From JACCYQ01 sp036675565 (GTDB lineage: Bacteria > Bacteroidota > Bacteroidia > Chitinophagales > Chitinophagaceae): DNA of 14,266 bases. The stretch covers positions 1 through 14,266 of the forward strand of contig JAKFER010000287.1 in NCBI GenBank assembly GCA_036675565.1. Direction: 5' to 3'. Positions 5,917 to 12,666 of the stretch are shown piece after piece. Positions within the stretch are counted from its first letter, which is position 1; each line of letters opens with the position of its first letter. A model generated the notes under the pieces. It made no database searches and was not told where the DNA came from. It saw only the letters and a list, made by a program, of their open reading frames with translations. A program made the position numbers and the translations under genes.

Positions 5917-7014
5917 TCAAATCCTTTCTTTTTTCCCCGATGCAATACTGCGGTAAATAGCTTCAATCACTTTCATGTCGAGTAAGCCCATTTCACCGGG
6001 AACGCGGGTTGGTTTTTTTTGAAGAATGCATTGTGCAAAATCATCCATTTGTAATGCTTGCTGGTTTACATTAGGATCAAAATTCATTGGACCATTGCTG
6101 GTTTCACCAGCCATTCCTCCATAACGATATGCCCGGGTCAGTTTAAACCAGCCTTTTTCAGCCGTTGCATACAGGTGATTCAGGTTTTTGTTATAGCTGG
6201 AAATACCTTTAGCAACGGCACCCCCGGGAAAGCTTAATTCAAAATAAATGGTTTCATCCACTTCATTGAATATATCTGGCCTTGTGGTTTCCTGGGTAGA
6301 CATGGCAAAAACCGGCTCTTCACCCGTGGTATAGCGAGCACCCTGGATGGCGTAAACACCCATGTCCATGAGTCCGCCGCCACCAGCCATATCTTTTTTT
6401 AACCGCCACGAACTTTTATCATTGCCCCAGGTAAACCCGTTTGCACAATCTATTTCTTGCACATTTCCAAAAACTTTTTGTTGTCCAAGCCGCATCATCT
6501 CCATGTTATAGGGTTCAAAATGTAAACGGTAACCAATAGATAATAATCGATCAGCTTTTTTGCATGCGACGATCATTTCTTCGCACTCTCTAACGTTCAT
6601 GGCCATAGGCTTTTCACAGATCACATGTTTGCCGGCTTGCGCTGCCCGTATAGTGAATTCCTTATGCATAGATATGGGTAGTACCACATACACGATATCT
6701 ATGTCCGGGTTTTGGGCAATGGAATCAAAATTTTCGTAGTTATAAATATTTTTTTCCGGTATGTTATACCGGGATGCCCATTGTTTTTCTTTGGCCGGTG
6801 TGCCGGTTACAATGCCTGCGAGGTAGCAATGTTTTGTTTCCAGCAGGGCAGGACCTAACTGCCCGTTGGAATATCCCCCAAGGCCCACCAGAGCTATACC
6901 TAGTTTGTTTTTTTGTTTTGGTATTGACATACAGGAAAGATTTAATCCACATGCTGCAAGAATACCTGCATTTTTCACAAACCGCCGTCGCGTCCAGGTT
7001 TTGTTGAAAGTCAA
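5917..7014 (-). CDS. Gfo/Idh/MocA-family oxidoreductase with Tat signal
   Basis: Predicted NAD(P)-dependent sugar or polyol oxidoreductase, exported folded to the periplasm. The 365-residue protein starts with TTG at 7014: an in-frame TAA lies two codons upstream, and only this start gives the twin-arginine motif TRRRFVK (residues 8-14), a hydrophobic stretch and a cysteine at residue 28. Residues about 35-140 are the Rossmann domain (ALVGLGGYSNG near 41-51) with the family's EKP motif at 134-136. The second domain holds GGGGLMDMGVYAIQGARY at 211-228, close to the form in glucose-fructose oxidoreductase, and a C-terminal helix typical of the family. The lipobox around Cys28 (NLSC) is weak, so lipoprotein status is uncertain. 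The substrate cannot be read from sequence. It lies downstream of pdxJ but is separated by a 150-base repeat tract, so a shared transcript is uncertain. Confidence 0.93.
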   Translation of the reverse strand: MTFNKTWTRRRFVKNAGILAACGLNLSCMSIPKQKNKLGIALVGLGGYSNGQLGPALLETKHCYLAGIVTGTPAKEKQWASRYNIPEKNIYNYENFDSIAQNPDIDIVYVVLPISMHKEFTIRAAQAGKHVICEKPMAMNVRECEEMIVACKKADRLLSIGYRLHFEPYNMEMMRLGQQKVFGNVQEIDCANGFTWGNDKSSWRLKKDMAGGGGLMDMGVYAIQGARYTTGEEPVFAMSTQETTRPDIFNEVDETIYFELSFPGGAVAKGISSYNKNLNHLYATAEKGWFKLTRAYRYGGMAGETSNGPMNFDPNVNQQALQMDDFAQCILQKKPTRVPGEMGLLDMKVIEAIYRSIASGKKERI

Positions 7015-7164
7015 GATTTAAAATTTAAAAATCAATTAAATTCAAAATTTAAAGTCTTTGGATCCTGTTCTTATAAATTCGAATTGTCCAATTTTTTCAT
7101 CTTTCATTTTGCATTTTAAATATCTACATTGCTTCATTGTCGAATTGTCAAATTGTGTATTGTT
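7015..7164. repeat. Degenerate AT-rich intergenic repeats (AAATTTAAA and CGAATTGTC types)
   Basis: Loose copies of AAAATTTAAA run at about 7019-7055. CGAATTGTC occurs at 7080-7088 and 7141-7149, and TTCATTGT at 7133-7140 and 7164-7171. The tract separates pdxJ from the oxidoreductase gene. It resembles low-complexity spacers common in this group; no function is visible. Confidence 0.5.
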
Positions 7165-7893
7165 TCATTGTAATTGTCGCTTATACAACTGGATGGTGTT
7201 TTCAAATCCCCAATAAATAGCATCACAGATCAAGGCATGACCAATACTTACTTCATCCAGCCACGGAATATTTTTTTTGAAGAATGCCAGGTTATAAAAA
7301 TCAAGATCGTGTCCTGCATTCAATCCCAATCCAAGTTGCTTTGCTTTTTCTGCTGCAGTTATATAAGGTTCGATCGCCAGTGTTTTATTTCCTTCAGCAA
7401 ATAACCTGGCATAAGCTTCCGTATACAGTTCAATACGATCTGTTCCCGTAGCTGCAGCGCCTTCAATCATGTTTAAATCGGGATCGGTGAAAATAGAAAC
7501 ACGGATGCCGGCATTTTTAAAAACGCTGATGATATGAATTAGGTAATCTTTGTTAGCAATGGTATCCCATCCATGATCAGAAGTTAATTGTCCTTCTGCA
7601 TCGGGAACCAATGTAACCTGGTCAGGTTTCACATCCAACACAAGATCCACGAATTTCTGTTCCTTTGGGTTGCCTTCAATATTAAATTCAGTGGTGATGA
7701 TCTTTTTGATGTTATAGACATCTTCGTACCGGATATGTCTTTCATCGGGGCGGGGGTGAACGGTAACACCATCGCCACCAAACAATTCCACATCGGCCGC
7801 TGCCTTAACAACATCGGGGTTATTGCCACCCCGTGAATTGCGAAGGGTTCCAAATTTATTAATGTTAACAGAGAGGCGGGTAAAATGCGACAT
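7165..7893 (-). CDS. pdxJ: Pyridoxine 5'-phosphate synthase
   Basis: Catalyses the ring-closing step of DXP-dependent vitamin B6 synthesis: 3-amino-2-oxopropyl phosphate plus 1-deoxy-D-xylulose 5-phosphate gives pyridoxine 5'-phosphate, in the cytoplasm. Its 242 residues are the usual family length and form one TIM barrel. Conserved segments are LSVNINKFGTLRNSRG (7-22), GGDGVTVHPRPDERHI (39-54, with the catalytic His46 and Arg48), NIEGNP with Glu73, VTLVPD (93-98), GHDLDFYN with His195, and EVSIGHA (214-220) for phosphate binding. All expected catalytic positions are present. The ATG at 7893 is clear. A TAATTTTG box lies only four bases ahead of it, so the transcript could be nearly leaderless. 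The gene is divergent from the RRM gene. Confidence 0.97.
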   Translation of the reverse strand: MSHFTRLSVNINKFGTLRNSRGGNNPDVVKAAADVELFGGDGVTVHPRPDERHIRYEDVYNIKKIITTEFNIEGNPKEQKFVDLVLDVKPDQVTLVPDAEGQLTSDHGWDTIANKDYLIHIISVFKNAGIRVSIFTDPDLNMIEGAAATGTDRIELYTEAYARLFAEGNKTLAIEPYITAAEKAKQLGLGLNAGHDLDFYNLAFFKKNIPWLDEVSIGHALICDAIYWGFENTIQLYKRQLQ

Positions 7894-7897
7894 GTTT

Positions 7898-7905
7898 CAA
7901 AATTA
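7898..7905 (-). promoter_or_regulatory. Candidate -7 box directly before pdxJ
   Basis: On the reverse strand the sequence is TAATTTTG, matching TAnnTTTG, with AAAC between it and the pdxJ ATG. If real, transcription would start at or next to the start codon. No well-placed -33 TTG is seen, so chance is possible in such AT-rich DNA. Confidence 0.3.
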
Positions 7906-7975
7906 CAAACTGTTGAAGGCAAATTGTTTAACAATAATGATTTTAAATTTTTGACTTTTGAATAAATAATTAATA

Positions 7976-7983
7976 TATCTTTG
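7976..7983 (+). promoter_or_regulatory. Promoter -7 box for the RRM RNA-binding protein
   Basis: TATCTTTG matches the TAnnTTTG -7 consensus, with TTG at 7951-7953, 22 bases upstream, as the likely -33 element. Transcription starting near 7990 would give a leader of about 125 bases before the ATG at 8117. Confidence 0.6.
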
Positions 7984-7989
7984 CCACGC

Positions 7990-8116
7990 AAATTTGAGCA
8001 TTACAGCAACAGGTATTAGAACGATTTTTTTCTGCTAAGCATTTCTGCTAATAGTTAGTCTTCCTTTCCAGTGCGTTATCTCAGATGATTTTTTATTCAT
8101 TATTTAATTCGATTCG
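7990..8116 (+). promoter_or_regulatory. Long 5' leader of the RRM gene
   Basis: About 125 transcribed bases without an ORF. TTTCTGCTAA occurs twice (8029-8038 and 8042-8051), followed by a small CTAA-TAG-TTAG stem at 8048-8058, and then pyrimidine-rich sequence. Long leaders on genes of small RRM proteins can act in temperature control or autoregulation; here that is inference. Confidence 0.4.
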
Positions 8117-8401
8117 ATGAACATTTATGTATCAAATTTAAGTTTCTCCGTTCAGGATGAAGACTTGAAAGGCTTTTTTGAAGAGTACGGCGAAGTAACT
8201 TCAGCTAAAGTAATTATGGACAAATTCACTAACCGCAGCCGTGGTTTTGGATTTGTTGAAATGAGTGATGACGCAGCAGCCCAGAAAGCGATCCAGGAAC
8301 TGGATGGCGGAATGGTTGAAGGCCGCGCTATCAAAGTGAATGAAGCCAAACCACGTGAAGAAAGAGCACCTAAGAAGTCTTTTTCAAGCAATCGTTGGTA
8401 G
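8117..8401 (+). CDS. Small RRM-domain RNA-binding protein
   Basis: A 94-residue single-stranded RNA-binding protein made of one RNA recognition motif plus a short basic tail. RNP2 is IYVSNL (residues 3-8) and RNP1 is RGFGFVEM (42-49), with the aromatic residues that stack on RNA bases intact. The tail after residue 79 (PREERAPKKSFSSNRW) is basic. Proteins of this type occur in many copies in Bacteroidota and cyanobacteria, where they act as post-transcriptional regulators or cold-inducible RNA-binding proteins; the target RNAs here are unknown. It is monocistronic: its own promoter lies at 7976-7983 and a strong terminator at 8427-8451. The sequence at 8152-8415 is also open on the reverse strand, but that is only a shadow of this gene. 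Confidence 0.95.
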   Translation: MNIYVSNLSFSVQDEDLKGFFEEYGEVTSAKVIMDKFTNRSRGFGFVEMSDDAAAQKAIQELDGGMVEGRAIKVNEAKPREERAPKKSFSSNRW

Positions 8402-8426
8402 TCGGTTTTATACAACTGATTTTAAG

Positions 8427-8451
8427 GAGCGTGTTTTCACGCTCTTTTTTT
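8427..8451 (+). terminator. Strong intrinsic terminator of the RRM gene
   Basis: Perfect 7-bp stem GAGCGTG / CACGCTC (8427-8433, 8438-8444) with a TTTT loop, followed by seven T. It lies 26 bases after the RRM stop. The T run overlaps the last bases of the convergent YdeI-like gene, whose TAA is at 8450-8452. On the reverse strand the run is A, so termination there would depend on T-poor sequence after the stem. Confidence 0.93.
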
Positions 8452-8959
8452 ATGTTATGTCCTTCCTATTAATCCTCATCATTTCTGAAAAAGATAAATG
8501 ATGTAAACAGGCATTGACCGTTTGGGCAATTCTTTTTGCTTTTGTTGAATCGGTTTTAGCCGTTTCAATCCATTTATTGAAATATTGTTGATGGGAAGGT
8601 TGTAATGATTGAAAGAAGGTTGATGCCCCAGGTTCATCTTCCAGGCAACTTATTAATTCTTCAGCGATTGTAAACGGCGATTTGTCCCTTTCCAGTTGCA
8701 CATGGAGTTCCGCGCCTTTTTGCTTTTTTAACGCTTTACGCATGCCTGCATTTAAAGCAATAATAAAACTTCCATCACCCATGGGAAACACTGCGAGCTG
8801 CTTTACCGGAACATGATCCAGTTTGCCTTTGACCCTGAAAGATTTTTTATTACCAGGAAATAATTTTGCGGCCTGTTCCGCAGGTAGTTGAATGTAGGTC
8901 CAACCGGTTTTTTCACCCATTTGCCCAAACCGTAAAATGTTGGTCTTGAAACTGAGCAT
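8450..8959 (-). CDS. YdeI/OmpD-associated family protein with DUF1905 domain
   Basis: A cytoplasmic 169-residue protein of two parts. Residues about 1-95 fit DUF1905, a small beta-barrel: GWTYIQLP near 19-26, then FRVKGKLDHVPVKQLAVFPMG and SFIIALNAGMRKALKKQKG. Residues about 115-165 fit the helical YdeI/OmpD-associated domain (SLQPSHQQYFNKWIETAKT, then KRIAQTVNACL), sometimes annotated as bacteriocin-protection. The family's biochemical role is not settled. It is monocistronic by context: the gene to its left converges on it through a shared terminator, and the 46-residue membrane protein to its right is 69 bases upstream on the same strand. The ATG at 8959 fits the family start. Confidence 0.88.
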   Translation of the reverse strand: MLSFKTNILRFGQMGEKTGWTYIQLPAEQAAKLFPGNKKSFRVKGKLDHVPVKQLAVFPMGDGSFIIALNAGMRKALKKQKGAELHVQLERDKSPFTIAEELISCLEDEPGASTFFQSLQPSHQQYFNKWIETAKTDSTKAKRIAQTVNACLHHLSFSEMMRINRKDIT

Positions 8960-9028
8960 TTTTTATGCTAAGTTCAAACAATGCTTTTTATAAAAAAACA
9001 ATCACTATAATTTATCAATAAAAATGAA

Positions 9029-9169
9029 TTAGGCAAAGCTTGAAACGGCGATGTAAAAACTGGTACTGATAAACGTTAGGATCAATAAGATCATCGTTAT
9101 CGTAGCACCTAAATGAAATTCTTCTCCCTCTTCTTTCTTTGTAAATGTATTTTTTAACCAGGTTTGCAT
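9029..9169 (-). CDS. 46-residue single-pass membrane protein
   Basis: Read from the ATG at 9169 to the TAA at 9029-9031. The first ~19 residues are polar and charged (MQTWLKNTFTKKEEGEEFH), followed by a hydrophobic helix of about 22 residues (ATITMILLILTFISTSFYIA) that ends close to the C-terminus: a tail-anchored layout. A clean coding pattern inside a 339-base gap between genes supports it, but length alone is weak evidence. It lies upstream of the YdeI-like gene on the same strand. Many Bacteroidota carry short membrane proteins of this form, often attached to respiratory complexes; no assignment is made. The remaining gap bases 8960-9028 and 9170-9298 show nothing. Confidence 0.6.
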   Translation of the reverse strand: MQTWLKNTFTKKEEGEEFHLGATITMILLILTFISTSFYIAVSSFA

Positions 9170-9298
9170 ATTATTAGTTTTATCCCATAATAGGGGAAAA
9201 ACATGCCAAAAAAACTTTAGCGTGAACTTGTCCGTTTGCAGCTGAATTGACGGGTTTAATGTGGAAGAGCTTACACAAATTGAAGAAAAATAAATTTT

Positions 9299-9556
9299 CT
9301 ATCCAGCTAACCGGGATCGTAAAAAACTTTCAATTTGCCCACATGAGATAAAAAGGGGCTTATTCTCCACGATAATGTTCATCATATCACCTGTAGTTTT
9401 ATAAGAACCTGCTATAGTTCCCATGATTTTGATATGAAAAGAACCTGAAAGCTCATCTCCGGTTATAGTACCGCCATTTTTTTCAATAGCTTCTTTCACT
9501 TTAAAAAAAAGTTCAGCCGCGGATGCAGCCACAGGTATTGAAATTTCGCAAGCCAT
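9299..9556 (-). CDS. Small uncharacterised protein, 85 residues
   Basis: No signal peptide or membrane helix. The layout is a strand (CEISIPV), a helix (AELFFKVKEAIEKNG), then alternating strands (GTITGDELSGSFHIKIMG, TIAGSYKTTGDMMNII, KPLFISCGQIE) and a short final helix. This recalls a small alpha/beta lipid-binding-like fold found as short stand-alone proteins in Bacteroidota; I recall similar sequences but no named family. It starts 17 bases after the cupin stop on the same strand, so the two probably form an operon. Function unknown. Confidence 0.8.
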   Translation of the reverse strand: MACEISIPVAASAAELFFKVKEAIEKNGGTITGDELSGSFHIKIMGTIAGSYKTTGDMMNIIVENKPLFISCGQIESFLRSRLAG

Positions 9557-9573
9557 ATTTTATTGTTTAAAGA

Positions 9574-9936
9574 TTATTCCTGTTCCCTGTGTACCGTTTC
9601 CATCGAAAAGGCGGGTTTGCATACACTCCAATATTCACACCCTTCATTAAAAGGATTCGAATACCGAACCCGTGAACCTGCTTTTATCAAAATACTTTCA
9701 CCCGCATTAACGATCAATTTTTTGCCATCTACTTCTACTTGCTTCTGGCCCCTGCTAACCAAAGTATATTCATCGAAAGCGGGGTTTTGAAAAGGCTCAC
9801 TCCAACCGGGTGGCGCCACCATATGTGCAATACTAATATCCTTGTTACCAGTACTGGCCAGTCCTGTATGTTCTGCTATTGATTTGCCCCCGGGTACCGG
9901 TATTAATACAGGATCCTGCTGAAGAAAATATGGCAT
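9574..9936 (-). CDS. Cupin-domain protein without standard metal ligands
   Basis: A 120-residue single-cupin protein. The start is set at the ATG at 9936; the frame stays open to 10092, but the extra 52 residues have no cupin character and overlap the divergent gene. The body matches a known small-cupin group: HMVAPPGWSEPF, FDEYTLVSRG, then VEVDGKKLIVNAGESILIKAG, RVRYSNP, and CEYWSVCKPAFS near the end. In classical cupins two or three histidines bind a metal; here the matching positions hold Phe, Asp, Glu and Tyr, so it may bind no metal or a small molecule. Role unknown; stress or sugar-ligand binding would be a guess. It leads into the 85-residue gene. Confidence 0.88.
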   Translation of the reverse strand: MPYFLQQDPVLIPVPGGKSIAEHTGLASTGNKDISIAHMVAPPGWSEPFQNPAFDEYTLVSRGQKQVEVDGKKLIVNAGESILIKAGSRVRYSNPFNEGCEYWSVCKPAFSMETVHREQE

Positions 9937-9942
9937 AACTAT

Positions 9943-9950
9943 TATTTTTG
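9943..9950 (+). promoter_or_regulatory. Candidate -7 box for the DUF4268 gene
   Basis: TATTTTTG matches TAnnTTTG, about 64 bases before the ATG at 10015. It lies within 20 bases of the reverse-strand box for the cupin, so the two divergent promoters would overlap. Confidence 0.35.
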
Positions 9951-9959
9951 ATAGCGGTA

Positions 9960-9967
9960 CAAAGGTA
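9960..9967 (-). promoter_or_regulatory. Candidate -7 box for the cupin gene
   Basis: On the reverse strand TACCTTTG matches TAnnTTTG and would give a leader of about 20 bases before the ATG at 9936. Its position inside the longer open frame argues for the shorter cupin start. Confidence 0.4.
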
Positions 9968-10014
9968 TTAATTATGGTTATTGGTTTCATTTCCTTATTC
10001 AAATTATAAACTGT

Positions 10015-10473
10015 ATGTATAACCGAAATGAGATGTCCAAAATAAGACAGGAATTCTGGACAAATTTTGGCAGGTATATGTTGCCGGTACAACCAGCAGG
10101 AGATGAGAAGATAAATTGGATAAATTACAAAACAGGGGTAAAAGGAATTTCATTTAAAATGAGTGCAGAAAGAACTGCTGCAGGATTAAGCATTCAGTTT
10201 ACCGGCGATAGACTGAGCAGGGAAAAACATTATGAACGAATGCGTCAATTGAAGCAGGTGTTTGAATCTGAAGTGGAAGGTGAGTGGATTTGGTTAAAAG
10301 AGAAAGCGGATGAAAATGGAGGGAACATAACCGTCATTGAAACTACATTAACAGGCGTTAATGTGTATGATAAAAATGACTGGCCAGCAATTATTTCCTT
10401 TTTAAAAACGATGATTACAGAACTTGATACATTCTGGACTTCGGTAAAAGATTTTTTTGAAATGGATAATTAA
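10015..10473 (+). CDS. DUF4268-domain protein
   Basis: A 152-residue soluble protein that consists almost wholly of DUF4268. Visible family motifs are RQEFWTNFGRYM (residues 11-22), INWINYKTGVKGISFKM (about 33-49), an AAGLSIQF strand, and the C-terminal helix WPAIISFLKTMITELDTFW. The domain often appears fused to predicted nuclease or restriction-related parts in larger proteins, and as a single-domain protein in Bacteroidota, as here; its activity has not been settled. Starts at 10015 and at the in-frame ATG at 10033 are both possible. It is divergent from the cupin and converges on the 57-residue membrane protein, with ten bases between them. Confidence 0.9.
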   Translation: MYNRNEMSKIRQEFWTNFGRYMLPVQPAGDEKINWINYKTGVKGISFKMSAERTAAGLSIQFTGDRLSREKHYERMRQLKQVFESEVEGEWIWLKEKADENGGNITVIETTLTGVNVYDKNDWPAIISFLKTMITELDTFWTSVKDFFEMDN

Positions 10474-10483
10474 TGCTAATCTC

Positions 10484-10657
10484 TCAGGAATTTTCTTTTG
10501 TACGATGACAAATCACTTCAATGGAAAAACTGAAAGCAAGGGCAAAAGCTACTGCTTCCCATAATGACTGATTTACGGCGGCAATGATGGTCATAAATAG
10601 ACAAAACAAACTGGCCATAATGGTCAGTGCGTTTTTTTCAGAGAAATATTTTTTCAT
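10484..10657 (-). CDS. 57-residue double-pass membrane protein
   Basis: Read from the ATG at 10657 to the TGA at 10484-10486. The N-terminus MKKYFSEKNA is basic, followed by a hydrophobic segment (LTIMASLFCLFMTIIAAV, 11-28), a short turn NQSLWE, and a second hydrophobic segment (AVAFALAFSFSIEVIC, 35-50), ending in HRTKENS. This fits a small hairpin membrane protein. Coding support is the sensible hydrophobic pattern, the ATG and the short AT-rich leader; no family is known to me. Bases 10658-10936 upstream show no further gene. Confidence 0.6.
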   Translation of the reverse strand: MKKYFSEKNALTIMASLFCLFMTIIAAVNQSLWEAVAFALAFSFSIEVICHRTKENS

Positions 10658-10879
10658 GTATATATTTTTTATTGATTATTGGCCACATGTAATTCATCTC
10701 AAAAAATTTTCATCTTCCCGAGAGCTGATGGAACTAGGAATTGCTGGAAAAATTTTGTGATTCATTTCATATGTTGATGGATATTAATCGGTTTCCAGAT
10801 AACCAAATTTAATAGTATGCAGCCATTATAAAACTGCCGTCAATAGGGTTAAACAAAATTTTAGCGAAAATTTTAGAAA

Positions 10880-10899
10880 GCTAAGTGTTCTACCTTAGC
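10880..10899 (-). terminator. Possible terminator hairpin after cbpM
   Basis: GCTAAG (10880-10885) and CTTAGC (10894-10899) form a 6-bp stem with an eight-base loop, about 38 bases past the cbpM stop. On the reverse strand it is followed by an AT-rich but interrupted T tract. AAAATTTTAG is repeated nearby at about 10856-10865 and 10868-10877. Weak. Confidence 0.4.
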
Positions 10900-10936
10900 G
10901 GATTTGAATCATTTTCTTAATGATGAGCAGAAATTG

Positions 10937-11236
10937 TTATTCACCCGGTTCATAAAAACTCAGACGATTTTGAAGCGTTATGATTTCATTTTGCAGATCT
11001 TCCACTTTTTGCAATAAGTGTTGAATAGCTTCTATGCCTTCCATATTAATTTCTAATTCATAATGCAGGTGCATGCATTTTTCCAGTAAAGGCAGTTTGG
11101 CTATAGGGATAAATTCATGTTCTTCTAAAACAATGATCTCCATGATGCCTCTTTCATTCAATAAATGAACAAATGAATGGTCTACCTGGTTTTGAAGACA
11201 AAATTGTTCAATGGAAATAAATTGATCCTCTGTCAT
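10937..11236 (-). CDS. cbpM: Chaperone modulator CbpM-like protein (MerR_2-type)
   Basis: Binds the J-domain of CbpA-type DnaJ homologues and inhibits their co-chaperone action. The 99-residue protein has the short winged-helix-like half (ISIEQFCLQNQVDHSFVHLL, then a wing around EIIVLEEHEFIPI) followed by LPLLEKCMHLHYELEINMEGI and a C-terminal coiled coil (HLLQKVEDLQNEIITLQNRL), all standard for the family. Length is typical. It starts 11 bases after the cbpA stop, an arrangement conserved across many bacteria, and the pair is surely co-transcribed. No DNA-binding role is implied despite the MerR-like fold. Confidence 0.93.
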   Translation of the reverse strand: MTEDQFISIEQFCLQNQVDHSFVHLLNERGIMEIIVLEEHEFIPIAKLPLLEKCMHLHYELEINMEGIEAIQHLLQKVEDLQNEIITLQNRLSFYEPGE

Positions 11237-11247
11237 GTTGAGTTGTT

Positions 11248-12132
11248 TTATGATTTCAGTTTGGCTAATTCACGAAACAATTCTTTTTCTTTTTCCGTTA
11301 AATGTGTTGGAAGTTTTACCTGGTAGGTTATAAAAAGGTCGCCAAATACGCCTTCTTTTTTATAAACCGGGAATCCTTTCCCTTTTAACCTGGTTATGGT
11401 ATTATTTTGGGTTTCAGGTGGCACTTTTAATTTAATCTTTCCACTCATGGTTTCAATGGTTACTTCCCCACCCAAAAGGGCCGTATAGAGGTCCAGTTCC
11501 ACTGTTTTATGCAGGTTATCTCCATCACGTTTAAAAGAGGTGTTATTGCTAATATGAAAAGTAATGTACAGGTCTCCGTTTGGCCCGCCATTTACACCCT
11601 GGCCACCATAACCTTTCAATTTTATTTTCTGACCGTTTTCTAATCCCGCAGGTATGGTTATGCGAATTTTTTTATCACCGATGGTGATGGTTTGTTTATG
11701 GGTTGTATATACATCTGAAAGGGATAATTGAAGTTCTGCCTGGTAGTCTTCACCCCTGAAACGAGCCTTACTGCGACCGCCGGCTGAACCACCAAACATA
11801 GAGGCAAAGAAATCGGAGAAACTGTCTTCTCCAAATCCTTCAGAATAAGTATATCCGCCACCTGGCGATGAACGCTGGTATTGTTTCTGTTTTTCAAATT
11901 GTTCGGCATGCATCCAATCCTTCCCGTACTGGTCATATTTTTTTCTTTTTTCAGGATCGCTCAATACTTCATTGGCTTCATTGATCTGCTGAAATTTTTT
12001 ATGTGCCTCTTTATCATTAGGATTCAGATCGGGATGCAGTTTGCGGGCAAGCTTCCGGTAGGCTTTCTTGATCTCATCCTCACTTGATTTTTTATCAACA
12101 CCCAAAATTTTATAGTAATCAATAAATTCCAT
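11248..12132 (-). CDS. cbpA: DnaJ-family co-chaperone, CbpA type (no zinc finger)
   Basis: Stimulates the ATPase of DnaK and hands it unfolded clients. The 294-residue protein has a J-domain (residues about 5-70) with the essential HPD at 33-35, a glycine/phenylalanine-rich linker (GGGYTYSEGFGEDSF, then FASMFGGSAGG, about 91-118), and two beta-rich client-binding domains (about 130-200 and 205-285; IPAGLENGQKIKLKGYGGQG and LKGKGFPVYKKEGVFGDLF). The CxxCxGxG zinc-finger repeats of full DnaJ are absent, which places it with CbpA/DnaJ class B proteins. Its partner CbpM follows at once. No clear TAnnTTTG box is visible upstream, so heat or starvation control cannot be judged. Confidence 0.96.
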   Translation of the reverse strand: MEFIDYYKILGVDKKSSEDEIKKAYRKLARKLHPDLNPNDKEAHKKFQQINEANEVLSDPEKRKKYDQYGKDWMHAEQFEKQKQYQRSSPGGGYTYSEGFGEDSFSDFFASMFGGSAGGRSKARFRGEDYQAELQLSLSDVYTTHKQTITIGDKKIRITIPAGLENGQKIKLKGYGGQGVNGGPNGDLYITFHISNNTSFKRDGDNLHKTVELDLYTALLGGEVTIETMSGKIKLKVPPETQNNTITRLKGKGFPVYKKEGVFGDLFITYQVKLPTHLTEKEKELFRELAKLKS

Positions 12133-12666
12133 GCAAAATCTATTTATTGGAGTTTAATCCGAATGGTATAAAATTACTGTCTTATACGCATAAATAGACG
12201 GCTGTTTTTTTATTGATGCTGAGGATAGAAATTACCAGACTGGAAATGTAAGCATGTCAAAAACAAATTGTTCTTTATATTTTATCGACCTGAAAGGGGT
12301 CATATGTTTATAGCGTATTTGCATTCAAAAGGGACTCTTGATCACGATGGGGGCGCATGAATGGAATGACTGTCTTTTAATAAGCATTCTATCTTTTCCT
12401 GGATCGATAATGCAAGCAGGAAATGATAACAGCTAATTAAAACCGTAAACTGTATAAAAAACTATAAAAGGGGGCAGGTAATTTAAGGATGTTTAAAAAG
12501 GATCATGATTACCAACGTGGAGATGACTAATATCCAATCCTTTACCAGGTGTTTGTCAATAGAAAAACGGTTCATAAGGGTAGTTTTATAGGGTTGATGA
12601 AAAACGAAGAAGAAATTAAAAAATTGTATGTAATAGAAAATTAGCAGTTTTTAAGAACTTCGGATT
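12133..12666. other. 534-base intergenic region without a convincing gene
   Basis: Lies between divergent cbpA and acylphosphatase. Only very short reading frames occur (for example 28 codons starting near 12506 and 15 near 12599), without coding character. A weak GACC/GGTC stem lies near 12289-12303. No TAnnTTTG box was found on either strand. It could hold an unrecognised small RNA or promoters of a different class. Confidence 0.55.

Noticed and set aside
7629..7991. Reverse open frame of 120 codons overlapping pdxJ
   Set aside because: It overlaps pdxJ in another frame and has no family-like sequence; pdxJ is unambiguous.
9937..10092. Extended N-terminus of the cupin from 10092
   Set aside because: The extra residues lack cupin character, overlap the divergent DUF4268 gene, and include a good -7 promoter box at 9960-9967.
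10937..11236. CbpM-like gene as a MerR-type transcription factor
   Set aside because: It is short, has no effector domain and follows a CbpA gene directly, which marks it as a chaperone modulator.
12485..12660. Short forward frames (28 and 15 codons) upstream of acyP
   Set aside because: Too short, no coding pattern, no hydrophobic or motif logic, and no clear ribosome binding context.
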